From NCBI RefSeq assembly GCF_030547075.1, contig NZ_JAUOQH010000019.1, forward strand, positions 1 through 64,000: a stretch of 64,000 nucleotides of DNA. The letters are read 5' to 3'. Source of the stretch: Alteromonas sp. 1_MG-2023 (GTDB lineage: Bacteria > Pseudomonadota > Gammaproteobacteria > Enterobacterales > Alteromonadaceae). The number at the start of each line of letters is the position of its first letter. The stretch's first letter is position 1. Position numbers and translations under genes: made by a program. The notes beneath the pieces were generated by a model. That model had not been told where the DNA came from and did no database searches. It worked only from the letters and a program-made list of their open reading frames with translations. Below, in pieces: positions 36,622-45,425 of the stretch.

Positions 36622-36704
36622 TAAACACTAAGCTAATCACTAAAGTAATCACTAAAGTAATCACTAAAGTAATCACTAAAGTAATCACTAACCTAATCAC
36701 AAAG
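36622..36704. repeat. 12-bp tandem repeat at the crbS stop codon
   Basis: The unit TAATCACTAAAG is repeated exactly four times (36634-36681), flanked by a degenerate copy on each side (36622-36633, 36682-36693) and a partial one. The repeat runs into the 3' end of the kinase gene and supplies its TAG stop (read from the minus strand). Such a tract could change copy number by slippage. Confidence 0.85.
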
Positions 36705-39700
36705 CTTCAATTCGTTTTTAAGTAAGCGCTTAAGGGCTAATGGTTTAACAGGCTTAGGCAAATAATAAAGCCCCAAATCACTGGCTGCCTCTCTAATACC
36801 TTCGCTTCGATTCGCCGTAATTAAAACCCCTGATACTTTGCGTCCCCACTTACCTTGAAGCTGAGTAACAGCTTGCGTACCGGTTTCACCAGCATCTAAA
36901 TGATAGTCGACAAGCAGTAAATCTGGTGGGGTAGGGCACGCTTGTATTGATTCAGTGATATTCGTGGCAACGAGTACTAGTGCGCCCCAATCTGAAAGCA
37001 ATGCCTCCATGGCTTGGGCTATTTGTGCATCATTTTCTATAAGTAGTATTCGCCTGCCAGATAAGAACGGCTTACTTGCTATTGTTTTTTTGTTTATCTT
37101 TGTCTGTGTCTCTGCTCTTGCCTGAGTTGAGGTGGGGTTTGTAGCACTGGTTGGTGATAATGCTCTACTGCTAGTCAACGGTTGGTTGCTAGGATCCACT
37201 TCAATGTCGTTTTTGCTAATGTTGCCGCTTCCAGTTATTTCATGCTTTGTTGTGCCAGCATTTGAAATCTCTAAGGTCTCTACATTTTTGCTATCAGACG
37301 AAAATCCAACACAGGGCACTGACACACAAAATTTACTGCCTTTGTTAACTGTGGATACCAGCGAAATAGGGTGGTGTAGTAACCTGCCAATACGTTCTAC
37401 AATGGTTAATCCTAACCCCAAACCTTGGGCGTTTTGTTGCTCATCTAATTGATGGAATTCATTAAAAATTTCACTTTGCTGGTGGCTCGGAATACCAGCC
37501 CCTGTGTCGTACACACAAATATCAATTAGCGGCGACGCTGACTCTAAGTGCTGCTTAGGGCCTGATTGTGAGTACTTGCGTCTTACACCAACTAGCACCT
37601 TGCCAGTCGTGGTGTAGCGGATTGCATTCGATAATAAGTTTTGCACGATACGTCGTAACAAGTTTTTATCGGAATGGATAACAAGTTGGGTGGGTACATA
37701 ACGCAAGGTTAAACCTTTAGATGCGGCTATGACGCTAAACTCTTGCACCAGGGGCACTAGCATGTCATCCAGTGCAAAGTTGCTTGTTTGCGCAGTAAGC
37801 TTACCCGACGCTAATTTGGTCATATCGAGTAACATGGTTAGCAGGCTTTCTGCGCTATTTAGCGAGCTTACTACCCCTTCTGAAAGCGTTGCCAATTCGC
37901 CACCTTTGGTTTTTTGCGCCAGCATGGCGGCAAATAAGGTGGCAGCATTAAAGGGCTGCATAAGATCGTGCCCCGCTGCGGCTAAAAACTTCGTTTTGCT
38001 TTCGTTTGCCCTGTCGGCTTCTAGTTTGGCGTGTTGTAACTCTTCAGTGCGAGCAGCTACGCGATGTTCCAAGTCTGATTTAGCGCGCTCAAGGGCTTCT
38101 TGAATGGCAATGTATTCTGTTATGTCACTGTAGGTTGTTACATATCCGCCGCCAGGCAAGGGCGAGCCATTTAGCTCAATCACTTTTCCGTCGGGTTGCT
38201 TACGCACATACTTGTACCGGCTGCCTTCTTTCATATAAACAATACGTTTATTGATTTCGTCGTTACTGATTACAGCGTTACCGAATAATCCTCGCTTAGC
38301 GTTGTAAGCAAGAATACTTTCAATCGACATACCGGTTTTAAGGAAAGCCCGTGGGTAATTGAACATTTCAATATATCGCTCATTCCACGCTAGTAATTGC
38401 AGCTTTTCATCTAATACGCTAATGCCTTGTTCAATATTTTGTACCGACGATTGCAGTACTTCATGATTAAACTGAAAAGATTGTGAGGCTTCTTCCACCC
38501 AATCTACCAGTTCAGGCAAGGTCTCGTTTTTAGTTTCAGTAATAGCCCCTAGCAATATGCGCGCACTTGGGGTGCCTACTTGAGCGCTGAGTAGTTTTTC
38601 TGTGCGTTGCAGTAGCGTATGGTTTGCGTAACCAGAATTGGCATTAGCATCGGAGATACTCACAGACAATTGATTCACTAACGCTTGGTGAACACTGGGT
38701 TCAAGTACACGCTGGGTTAACGCCGTTAAATCTTTAATACGAATGGCAAAAGCAGGTGATGTAGGCGTTTCCTGTTCAATGCCATGAAGCGGGCGCTTAA
38801 AAGTAATATAAGAAACCACAATGAAGGTAATGCAGTTCGCTAACAATGAATATGCGAACCCCATTCCTAGCTCGGCATCAGAAGGTGGACTATTAAAATA
38901 ATAGCTCGACATTATGCTGGGGTATAACAAGTACACTACCCAAAAACTAAAGCCGGCTAGCAGCGCACATACGGCGGCAGATTTCGTGCTTCGTTGCCAA
39001 TATATACCAAACATAAGCACAGGTAAGCACTGGCCTAATAACGCAATGGCAATAATACCGCTTTTTACTAATGGCGCCGATTGGCTAACATTTAAGTGAT
39101 ACCAAAGAGCCACCGACAACACCACCAATACGGTAAGGCGGCGAATAGTTAAAATTTTACTGGGCTGCATGGTGTGATTGGGTTCGGCGCGCAAACGCAG
39201 CTTTAACCATAACGGAGTCACTAGGTTGTTGGCTATCATGATGCCAAGGGCAAGCGTTGCCACAATAACCATGCTGGTGGTTGCCGATAGGCCCCCAATA
39301 AAAGCGATGATCGAAACAGACATATTTTCTGCGTACAAAGGAAGAGCCAATACATATGCATCGGAATTGACACTTTGTGGCAGTAACACTTTACCCGCCA
39401 ATGCTAGGGGAATAAGAAAAACCGTCATACCCAATAAATACAAGGGAAATAGCCAACGAGCAGTGCGAAGCTCTCCTTCGCCGTTTAATTCAACGAAGTT
39501 CATGTGAAATTGGCGCGGTAATACAAACATAGAGCACACACCTAAAAGCACGTGGGATAAATATACCCATGGTGCCCTGTCGGCATAAATAACACTGCGC
39601 GCAGCGTCGTTGCTGGCTGCTTGCGTGACTAAATCAAGCACGCCATCAAACAAGTAAAAACAAACAAATATACCGACTACCCATAAAGCGACAAGCTTCA

Positions 39701-40277
39701 CCACCGATTCGAACGCAATACTAAGCAGTAAACCCGGATGTTTGTCGGTAAGATTAAGAGTGCGAGTGCCAAATACAATGGCAAAAATAGCCATTAGCCC
39801 GGCCACATATAAACTCACGTTTTGCGTTGAATGCTGAGTATCTGGCGTAATGAGATTAATGCTTTTTGTGATGGCGTCTAACTGCAGGGCAATATAAGGA
39901 ATAACACCGATAAAGCATAGCAAGGTGATTAACGCGGCAATAAGATGTGAATGCTGATATTTAAGGCCAATTAAGTCGGCCAATGAGCTGATGTTATGTT
40001 GCTGGCATAACCGGCTTATGTGCAATATCACAGGAAAGGCGAATGCCATGGTAAGAATAATACCCATATAGGTAGGTATAAAAGCCCAGCCATATTCAGC
40101 GGCTTGCGATGTCGTGCCAAAGAACGCCCAAGATGTACAGTGAACCCCCAATCCCAAGCTATACAAAATGGGGTGTTGTTGATTATCACGTAGCCGTTTA
40201 TCGCCCCAGAAGGCAATAGCAAATAATGCGAGCAAATAAAGGGCAACTACCGTTCCTACGGTCCAAATACTGAGCAT
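36693..40277 (-). CDS. CrbS-like sodium:solute symporter / hybrid histidine kinase
   Basis: A 1194-residue sensor. An N-terminal sodium:solute symporter domain (about 1-480, roughly 12-13 membrane helices) is followed by a linker and PAS domain (about 605-730, with LLAWNERYIEMFNYP). A HisKA domain follows, with phosphoacceptor His at about residue 769 in AAAGHDLMQPFNAAT, then an ATPase domain (NLLSNAIRYT, DTGAGIPS, GLGLGL) and a C-terminal receiver (about 1075-1190) with Asp near 1123 in LLVDYHLD. The start is set at the ATG at 40277; a TTG one codon upstream is possible. CrbS homologues sense short organic acids via the transporter domain. Convergent with the CrbR-like gene. Confidence 0.9.
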   Translation of the reverse strand: MLSIWTVGTVVALYLLALFAIAFWGDKRLRDNQQHPILYSLGLGVHCTSWAFFGTTSQAAEYGWAFIPTYMGIILTMAFAFPVILHISRLCQQHNISSLADLIGLKYQHSHLIAALITLLCFIGVIPYIALQLDAITKSINLITPDTQHSTQNVSLYVAGLMAIFAIVFGTRTLNLTDKHPGLLLSIAFESVVKLVALWVVGIFVCFYLFDGVLDLVTQAASNDAARSVIYADRAPWVYLSHVLLGVCSMFVLPRQFHMNFVELNGEGELRTARWLFPLYLLGMTVFLIPLALAGKVLLPQSVNSDAYVLALPLYAENMSVSIIAFIGGLSATTSMVIVATLALGIMIANNLVTPLWLKLRLRAEPNHTMQPSKILTIRRLTVLVVLSVALWYHLNVSQSAPLVKSGIIAIALLGQCLPVLMFGIYWQRSTKSAAVCALLAGFSFWVVYLLYPSIMSSYYFNSPPSDAELGMGFAYSLLANCITFIVVSYITFKRPLHGIEQETPTSPAFAIRIKDLTALTQRVLEPSVHQALVNQLSVSISDANANSGYANHTLLQRTEKLLSAQVGTPSARILLGAITETKNETLPELVDWVEEASQSFQFNHEVLQSSVQNIEQGISVLDEKLQLLAWNERYIEMFNYPRAFLKTGMSIESILAYNAKRGLFGNAVISNDEINKRIVYMKEGSRYKYVRKQPDGKVIELNGSPLPGGGYVTTYSDITEYIAIQEALERAKSDLEHRVAARTEELQHAKLEADRANESKTKFLAAAGHDLMQPFNAATLFAAMLAQKTKGGELATLSEGVVSSLNSAESLLTMLLDMTKLASGKLTAQTSNFALDDMLVPLVQEFSVIAASKGLTLRYVPTQLVIHSDKNLLRRIVQNLLSNAIRYTTTGKVLVGVRRKYSQSGPKQHLESASPLIDICVYDTGAGIPSHQQSEIFNEFHQLDEQQNAQGLGLGLTIVERIGRLLHHPISLVSTVNKGSKFCVSVPCVGFSSDSKNVETLEISNAGTTKHEITGSGNISKNDIEVDPSNQPLTSSRALSPTSATNPTSTQARAETQTKINKKTIASKPFLSGRRILLIENDAQIAQAMEALLSDWGALVLVATNITESIQACPTPPDLLLVDYHLDAGETGTQAVTQLQGKWGRKVSGVLITANRSEGIREAASDLGLYYLPKPVKPLALKRLLKNELKLCD

Positions 40278-40402
40278 CAAGATTCTCTAATACAATACCT
40301 GTCAAAGTTAACATGTTTTTTACAATGAGTGGGTGTGCAGCTCGTATTTATTGATCTATTTTAAAAAACTTAAAAACAAACCATAAAAATAGTGTGGTTA
40401 CC

Positions 40403-40430
40403 CTTGAAGGCGGTTAAAGCAGCCCCATAA
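40403..40430 (+). promoter_or_regulatory. Sigma-32 heat-shock promoter for grpE
   Basis: CTTGAA (40403-40408) and CCCCATAA (40423-40430) are separated by 14 bp, an excellent match to the sigma-32 consensus CTTGAAA-N13-15-CCCCATNT. It lies about 85 bp upstream of the grpE start. Confidence 0.88.
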
Positions 40431-40516
40431 TTAATCCCAACGCAGACATTGCCCATGATTGAGTACGAGTCTTTCATGGTTTTATGCAGTATAGACATTA
40501 ACGTTTGGAGGAAAGC

Positions 40517-41137
40517 ATGAGCGATAACCGCGACGTGCAGGCAGAGCAAGAAGTTTCTGGCGTAGACGAAACCGTACAAGATGCTGAAGTTATTCAGGAA
40601 GAGCAATCTTCACCAGAAGCTGAATCAGATGCGACACAGCGCATCTATGAGCTAGAAACCGCACTTTCAGAAGCACAGGCAACCATTAAAGAACAGCAAG
40701 ATAGCGTATTACGTGCCCGTGCTGATGTGGAAAACGCCCGTCGCCGAGCTGAAATGGAAGTAGAAAAAGCACGTAAATTCGCATTAGAGCGTTTTGCGGG
40801 CGAGCTTCTTCCTGTTGTTGATAACCTTGAGCGCGCTATCGAATTAACCGATGGCGAAAATGAAGCGGTTAAGCCGTTGCTTGAAGGTGTGGAAATGACA
40901 CACAAAAGTTTCTTAAGCACTATTGAGAAATTTGGATTGAGCCTTATTGATCCGCAGGGTGAAACCTTTAACCCTGACTTGCACCAAGCTATGTCTATGC
41001 AAGAAAGTGCAGACCACGCACCAAATACGGTGATGGCGGTTATGCAAAAAGGGTATCAAATTAATGGCCGTTTGTTGCGCCCAGCCATGGTTATGGTTTC
41101 GAGAGCGCCTAGCGGTGGTGTAGATACGCAAGCGTAA
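40517..41137 (+). CDS. grpE: Nucleotide exchange factor GrpE
   Basis: Releases ADP from DnaK. 206 residues: an acidic, disordered N terminus (to about 40), a long helix with [21 protein letters not shown] and [23 protein letters not shown], and the C-terminal beta domain with [23 protein letters not shown] and [17 protein letters not shown]. The start is the ATG at 40517, with GGAGG 5 bases upstream; TTG at 40505 is rejected since it lies before that site. Own sigma-32 promoter upstream; dnaK follows after a stem-loop and a second promoter. Confidence 0.96.
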   Translation: MSDNRDVQAEQEVSGVDETVQDAEVIQEEQSSPEAESDATQRIYELETALSEAQATIKEQQDSVLRARADVENARRRAEMEVEKARKFALERFAGELLPVVDNLERAIELTDGENEAVKPLLEGVEMTHKSFLSTIEKFGLSLIDPQGETFNPDLHQAMSMQESADHAPNTVMAVMQKGYQINGRLLRPAMVMVSRAPSGGVDTQA

Positions 41138-41167
41138 ATACGCATTGCGGCTTAAATTACACAAAAA

Positions 41168-41219
41168 TGTCAGTTTTTTTACTGACAACTATTGAAAATA
41201 GTGCGGAATAACCCCACTA
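41168..41219 (+). promoter_or_regulatory. Stem-loop and sigma-32 promoter before dnaK
   Basis: TGTCAGT (41168-41174) and ACTGACA (41181-41187) form a stem with a T-rich loop, which may pause or partly terminate the grpE transcript. TTGAAA (41192-41197) and CCCCACTA (41212-41219), 14 bp apart, form a second sigma-32 promoter serving dnaK directly. Confidence 0.75.
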
Positions 41220-41254
41220 AAATTGTAGATTAAATAAATTTTTGGAGACACGTA

Positions 41255-43189
41255 ATGGGCAGAATCATTGGTATCGATTTAGGTACAACGAATTCATGTG
41301 TCGCAGTGCTAGACGGCGACAAACCTCGCGTACTTGAAAACGCGGAAGGCGATCGTACAACGCCATCAATCATTGCTTACACAAACGACGGCGAAACTTT
41401 AGTAGGTCAATCTGCTAAGCGCCAAGCGGTAACAAATCCTGAAAACACGCTTTTCGCGATTAAACGCTTAATTGGTCGTCGTTTTCAAGATAAAGAAGTA
41501 CAACGCGACATCGACATCATGCCTTACAAAATTGTAGGTGCAGACAACGGTGATGCATGGGTAGAAGCGAAAGGCGAGAAAATGGCGCCTCCTCAAGTTT
41601 CTGCTGAAGTACTTAAGAAAATGAAGAAAACCGCTGAAGATTATCTTGGCGAAGAAGTGACTGGCGCAGTAATTACTGTTCCTGCTTACTTTAACGATTC
41701 ACAGCGTCAAGCAACGAAAGATGCGGGTCGTATTGCTGGTCTAGAAGTTAAACGTATTATTAACGAGCCAACTGCGGCTGCGTTAGCTTACGGTATGGAC
41801 AAAAAGCAAGGCGACAACGTTGTTGCGGTATACGACCTTGGTGGTGGTACGTTCGATATCTCTATCATCGAAATTGATGAAGTTGACGGCGAGCACACGT
41901 TTGAAGTACTAGCAACTAATGGTGATACTCACCTTGGTGGTGAAGATTTCGATAACCGTGTAATTAACTACCTTGTTGACGAATTCAAGAAAGATCAAGG
42001 CATCGACTTACGTAAAGATCCGCTTGCTATGCAGCGTCTTAAAGAAGCTGGTGAGAAAGCTAAAATTGAGCTTTCTTCTTCACAGCAAACTGAAGTTAAC
42101 TTGCCGTACATCACAGCAGACGGTTCAGGTCCTAAGCACTTAGCGATTAAACTAACGCGTGCAAAACTTGAGTCTTTGGTTGAAGAGCTTGTTAAAAACA
42201 CGCTTAACCCGCTTAAGCAAGCATTGGCAGACTCTGACCTATCAGTAGGTGATATCCAAGATATCATCTTGGTAGGTGGTCAAACACGTATGCCATTGGT
42301 ACAGAAGCTAGTTACTGAATTCTTCGGTAAAGAGCCACGTAAAGACGTTAACCCTGATGAAGCCGTAGCAGTAGGTGCAGCAATTCAAGGTGGTGTACTT
42401 TCTGGTGACGTTAAAGACGTACTACTTCTTGACGTAACGCCACTGTCTCTTGGTATCGAAACCATGGGCGGCGTGATGACAGCACTTATCGAGAAGAACA
42501 CGACTATTCCAACGAAGAAGTCGCAAACGTTCTCTACTGCTGAAGATAACCAGTCTGCGGTAACAGTGCACGTACTACAAGGTGAGCGTAAGCAATCTAG
42601 CGGTAACAAATCACTAGGTCAGTTCAACCTTGAAGGTATTCGCCCTGCTTCTCGTGGTACCCCTCAAATCGAAGTAACCTTCGACCTAGATGCGGATGGT
42701 ATCCTACATGTGTCTGCGAAAGATAAAGACACAGGTAAAGAGCAGAAGATCACAATTAAAGCGTCTTCAGGCTTGAGTGATGAAGAAGTTGAAAAAATGG
42801 TTGCTGATGCAGAAGCCAACAAAGAATCTGATGCTAAGTTTGAAGAGCTAATTCAAGCGCGTAACCAAGCTGACGGCATGATTCACGCTACTCGCAAGCA
42901 GCTTGAAGAAGTTGGCGATGCACTAAGTGCAGAAGATAAAGCGCCAATTGAAGAAGCACTTAGCGCGCTAGAAACAGCGGTTAAGGGCGAAGATAAAGCG
43001 GAAATCGAAGCGAAAACGCAAGAACTAATTCAAGCGTCTAGCAAGCTGATGGAAGCGGCTCAAGCACAGCAAGCAGGCGCAGCCGGTGAAGCTGGCGCTG
43101 AAGGCGCAGAGCAACAAGCATCTGGCCAAGCCGATGAAGACGTTGTTGACGCTGAGTTTGAAGAAGTCAAAGACGAAGATAAAAAGTAA
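41255..43189 (+). CDS. dnaK: Chaperone DnaK (Hsp70)
   Basis: The central Hsp70 chaperone, 644 residues. The ATPase domain (1 to about 385) starts [13 protein letters not shown] and contains [25 protein letters not shown] and [10 protein letters not shown]. The linker VLLLDVTPL and substrate-binding domain (about 395-505, [14 protein letters not shown]) precede a helical lid and a disordered Gly/Ala/Gln tail that ends in [13 protein letters not shown], the usual proteobacterial C terminus. Cotranscription with grpE is possible, but it also has its own heat-shock promoter. GGAG lies 8 bases before the ATG. Confidence 0.98.
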   Translation: MGRIIGIDLGTTNSCVAVLDGDKPRVLENAEGDRTTPSIIAYTNDGETLVGQSAKRQAVTNPENTLFAIKRLIGRRFQDKEVQRDIDIMPYKIVGADNGDAWVEAKGEKMAPPQVSAEVLKKMKKTAEDYLGEEVTGAVITVPAYFNDSQRQATKDAGRIAGLEVKRIINEPTAAALAYGMDKKQGDNVVAVYDLGGGTFDISIIEIDEVDGEHTFEVLATNGDTHLGGEDFDNRVINYLVDEFKKDQGIDLRKDPLAMQRLKEAGEKAKIELSSSQQTEVNLPYITADGSGPKHLAIKLTRAKLESLVEELVKNTLNPLKQALADSDLSVGDIQDIILVGGQTRMPLVQKLVTEFFGKEPRKDVNPDEAVAVGAAIQGGVLSGDVKDVLLLDVTPLSLGIETMGGVMTALIEKNTTIPTKKSQTFSTAEDNQSAVTVHVLQGERKQSSGNKSLGQFNLEGIRPASRGTPQIEVTFDLDADGILHVSAKDKDTGKEQKITIKASSGLSDEEVEKMVADAEANKESDAKFEELIQARNQADGMIHATRKQLEEVGDALSAEDKAPIEEALSALETAVKGEDKAEIEAKTQELIQASSKLMEAAQAQQAGAAGEAGAEGAEQQASGQADEDVVDAEFEEVKDEDKK

Positions 43190-43205
43190 GCAAGCTGTTG
43201 CGATA

Positions 43206-43288
43206 AGCTCAACGTAAGTTGAGCTGACTTTAGCAGTTAAGGCGCACCAGGTTCACTTGTTGCGCCTTTGTCGTGTAATAAAACACGA
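43206..43288 (+). terminator. Three successive stem-loops between dnaK and dnaJ
   Basis: AGCTCAAC/GTTGAGCT (43206-43225), AAGGCGCA/TGCGCCTTT (43239-43269) and TCGTGT/ACACGA (43271-43288) lie in series in the 179-bp gap. The second, with TTT after the stem, resembles a weak terminator. They probably reduce read-through and so set a lower DnaJ than DnaK level. I see no clear sigma-32 promoter for dnaJ itself. Confidence 0.6.
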
Positions 43289-43368
43289 TAACAAATGTAG
43301 TTTCACAAGGGCGGCAACGTGCTCAAATAACGTTCTTGTGATAATAATAGGTAGGATAAGTAAACACT

Positions 43369-44505
43369 ATGTCGAAACGTGACTACTACGAAGTGCTTGG
43401 GGTAGATAAAAGCGCTGGCGAACGTGAAATTAAAAAAGCGTATAAAAAGCTAGCGATGAAATATCACCCAGACCGCACGCAGGGCGATAAAGCCCTTGAA
43501 GTTAAATTCAAGGAAATCCAGGAAGCCTATGAAGTATTAAACGATGCGCAAAAGCGTGCCGCTTACGATCAGTATGGCCACGCTGGTGTAGATCCTAATC
43601 GCGGTGGCGCTGGCTTTGGTGGTGGTGGCGACTTCGGTGATATCTTCGGCGATGTATTTGGTGATATTTTCGGTGGTGGTGGTGCACGTGGGGGTCGTCA
43701 ACCACGTGCTCGTCAAGGCTCAGATCTTCGCTACAACCTAGAGTTATCGCTTGAAGAAGCGGTACGTGGCAAAAGCGTAGATATTCGTGTGCCTACGTTG
43801 GTTGAATGTGATGTGTGTGACGGTTCAGGTGCTAAGAATGGCTCTACGCCTAAAACGTGCCCAACCTGTCATGGAAACGGCCAGGTACAAATGCGCCAAG
43901 GCTTCTTTGCGGTTCAACAAACTTGCCCAACCTGTTCAGGTAAAGGCAAGATTATTGAAGATCCATGTAACAGCTGTCATGGCCATGGTCGCAAAGAAAA
44001 AACCAAAACCCTTAACGTTAAGATTCCGTCAGGTGTCGACACCGGCGATCGTATTCGTTTATCTGGCGAAGGCGAAGCGGGAGAGAATGGTGCACCGGCA
44101 GGCGACTTGTATGTTCAAGTACATGTTCGTGATCATAAAATCTTCCAGCGTGACGGCAACAACTTGTACTGTGAAGTACCATTAAGTTTCACCACAGCAG
44201 CCCTAGGTGGCGAGCTAGAAGTGCCTACACTTGATGGCAAAGTGAAACTTAAAATTAGCGCAGAAACCCAAACAGGACGCATGTTCCGTTTACGTGGTAA
44301 AGGCGTTAAATCGGTTCGAAGTGGCGCAGTTGGCGATTTGATGTGTAAAGTTGTGGTGGAAACACCGGTTAGCTTGTCATCACGTCAAAAAGAATTGTTG
44401 CAAGAGCTAGAAGAATCGATGGGTAAAGCATCAAGTAAACACAGTCCAAAAGCACAAGGCTTCTTTGACGGTGTGAAAAAGTTTTTCGATGATTTAACTA
44501 ACTAA
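43369..44505 (+). CDS. dnaJ: Chaperone DnaJ (Hsp40)
   Basis: Type-I J protein of 378 residues that activates DnaK ATPase. The J domain (about 1-70) has HPD in [12 protein letters not shown] Gly/Phe region with repeated [13 protein letters not shown] follows (about 75-110), then a zinc domain with four CxxCxGxG repeats ([32 protein letters not shown]; about 142-210), and the substrate-binding C-terminal domain. All four repeats are intact. It ends the chaperone cluster and is followed by a strong terminator. Confidence 0.98.
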   Translation: MSKRDYYEVLGVDKSAGEREIKKAYKKLAMKYHPDRTQGDKALEVKFKEIQEAYEVLNDAQKRAAYDQYGHAGVDPNRGGAGFGGGGDFGDIFGDVFGDIFGGGGARGGRQPRARQGSDLRYNLELSLEEAVRGKSVDIRVPTLVECDVCDGSGAKNGSTPKTCPTCHGNGQVQMRQGFFAVQQTCPTCSGKGKIIEDPCNSCHGHGRKEKTKTLNVKIPSGVDTGDRIRLSGEGEAGENGAPAGDLYVQVHVRDHKIFQRDGNNLYCEVPLSFTTAALGGELEVPTLDGKVKLKISAETQTGRMFRLRGKGVKSVRSGAVGDLMCKVVVETPVSLSSRQKELLQELEESMGKASSKHSPKAQGFFDGVKKFFDDLTN

Positions 44506-44521
44506 ATCGTATCAAGTTCAT

Positions 44522-44548
44522 AAAGCCCTCTTCTGAGGGCTTTTTTTT
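44522..44548 (+). terminator. Intrinsic terminator after dnaJ
   Basis: AAAGCCCTC and GAGGGCTTT form a stem with a TTCT tetraloop and eight T residues, 17 bp past the dnaJ stop. Confidence 0.93.
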
Positions 44549-44648
44549 GCCTAAAACAAAGAAAAAATACAAAATTTACAGGTTAAAACCTTGCGCAAAA
44601 GGTGGGTATTCGTCAGGATAGAAAACAGACCAACACAATCGAACAGGC

Positions 44649-45161
44649 ATGGCGATAACTATGAAAAATATTCTAGGAAAGACAATCAAGACCACATTAG
44701 CTACCGCAGCTTTAGCAACGTGTTTAGCTGGTGGAGCAATTGCGGCTACGGAAACATCAGAAGCCTCGTCAGAAAAGCATGCAAAAGCGGCGACCCAATA
44801 CCGTCAAGCGATATTCCAATTAGTACGCAGCAACATGGGGCCTTTGGGTGGCATGGCAAAAGGAGCGCTACCTTTTGATGAGTCGGTAATGATGAGCAGT
44901 GGGGTACGATTAGAGCAACTTGCAGATATGATGAGTGACTACTTATCTGTTGATACCCGTAAGTTTGATGTAGACACAGGCGCAAAAGACGCAGTGTGGG
45001 AAAACTTCTCCGATGTAGAATCTAAAATTGCCGCGTTAAAAGAAGCGTCAATGGGTTTACAAGCTGCAGTGAAAGCAGGCGATGAAAGTGCTTATCGCGG
45101 CGCGATTGGCAAAGTGGGAGCAAGCTGTAAGTCTTGTCATGACGACTATAAAAAAGACTAA
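44649..45161 (+). CDS. Cytochrome c' (class II cytochrome c)
   Basis: Periplasmic four-helix haem protein. A 170-residue precursor with a signal peptide (about 1-32, ending AIAA), mature helices rich in Ala/Met with YRQAIFQLVRSNMGPLGGMAKG, and the haem-attachment motif CKSCHDDYK at the extreme C terminus, as in cytochromes c'. Members bind NO or act in stress protection and electron transfer. A second ATG at 44661 is equally possible as the start. A cytochrome b561 is about 5 kb away (50132), a partner type often found next to cytochrome c' genes. Confidence 0.9.
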   Translation: MAITMKNILGKTIKTTLATAALATCLAGGAIAATETSEASSEKHAKAATQYRQAIFQLVRSNMGPLGGMAKGALPFDESVMMSSGVRLEQLADMMSDYLSVDTRKFDVDTGAKDAVWENFSDVESKIAALKEASMGLQAAVKAGDESAYRGAIGKVGASCKSCHDDYKKD

Positions 45162-45176
45162 CCGTTTTAGTTATTC

Positions 45177-45208
45177 ACAGCGCATGTAGTTCGTGCGCTG
45201 TTGTTTCC
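45177..45208 (+). terminator. Intrinsic terminator after cytochrome c'
   Basis: ACAGCGCA and TGCGCTGT form a perfect 8-bp stem with a 9-base loop, followed by TGTTTCCTTT. The remaining gap to 45425 is AT-rich and contains no gene. Confidence 0.65.
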
Positions 45209-45425
45209 TTTCCTGCCAGCTTTTAGCTGCATATATATATCATTCATGTTAACTCATGAATCCTCTTTATATACTAAATAATTGCTTACTTCTTAGTGCA
45301 AATGTGCTGGAAAAAACAGTAAAAATTCTTTATTGTTGACTAAATAATGATCATGTCGTTCCTTGAGCAGTGAAGTTGATAAGCAAATAATTAACGGCAA
45401 ATGATCTCACTTTATTCATCTTAAG

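Noticed and set aside
44591-44878. Open frame overlapping the cytochrome c' start
   Set aside because: Out-of-frame shadow of the cytochrome c' signal peptide region without domain support.
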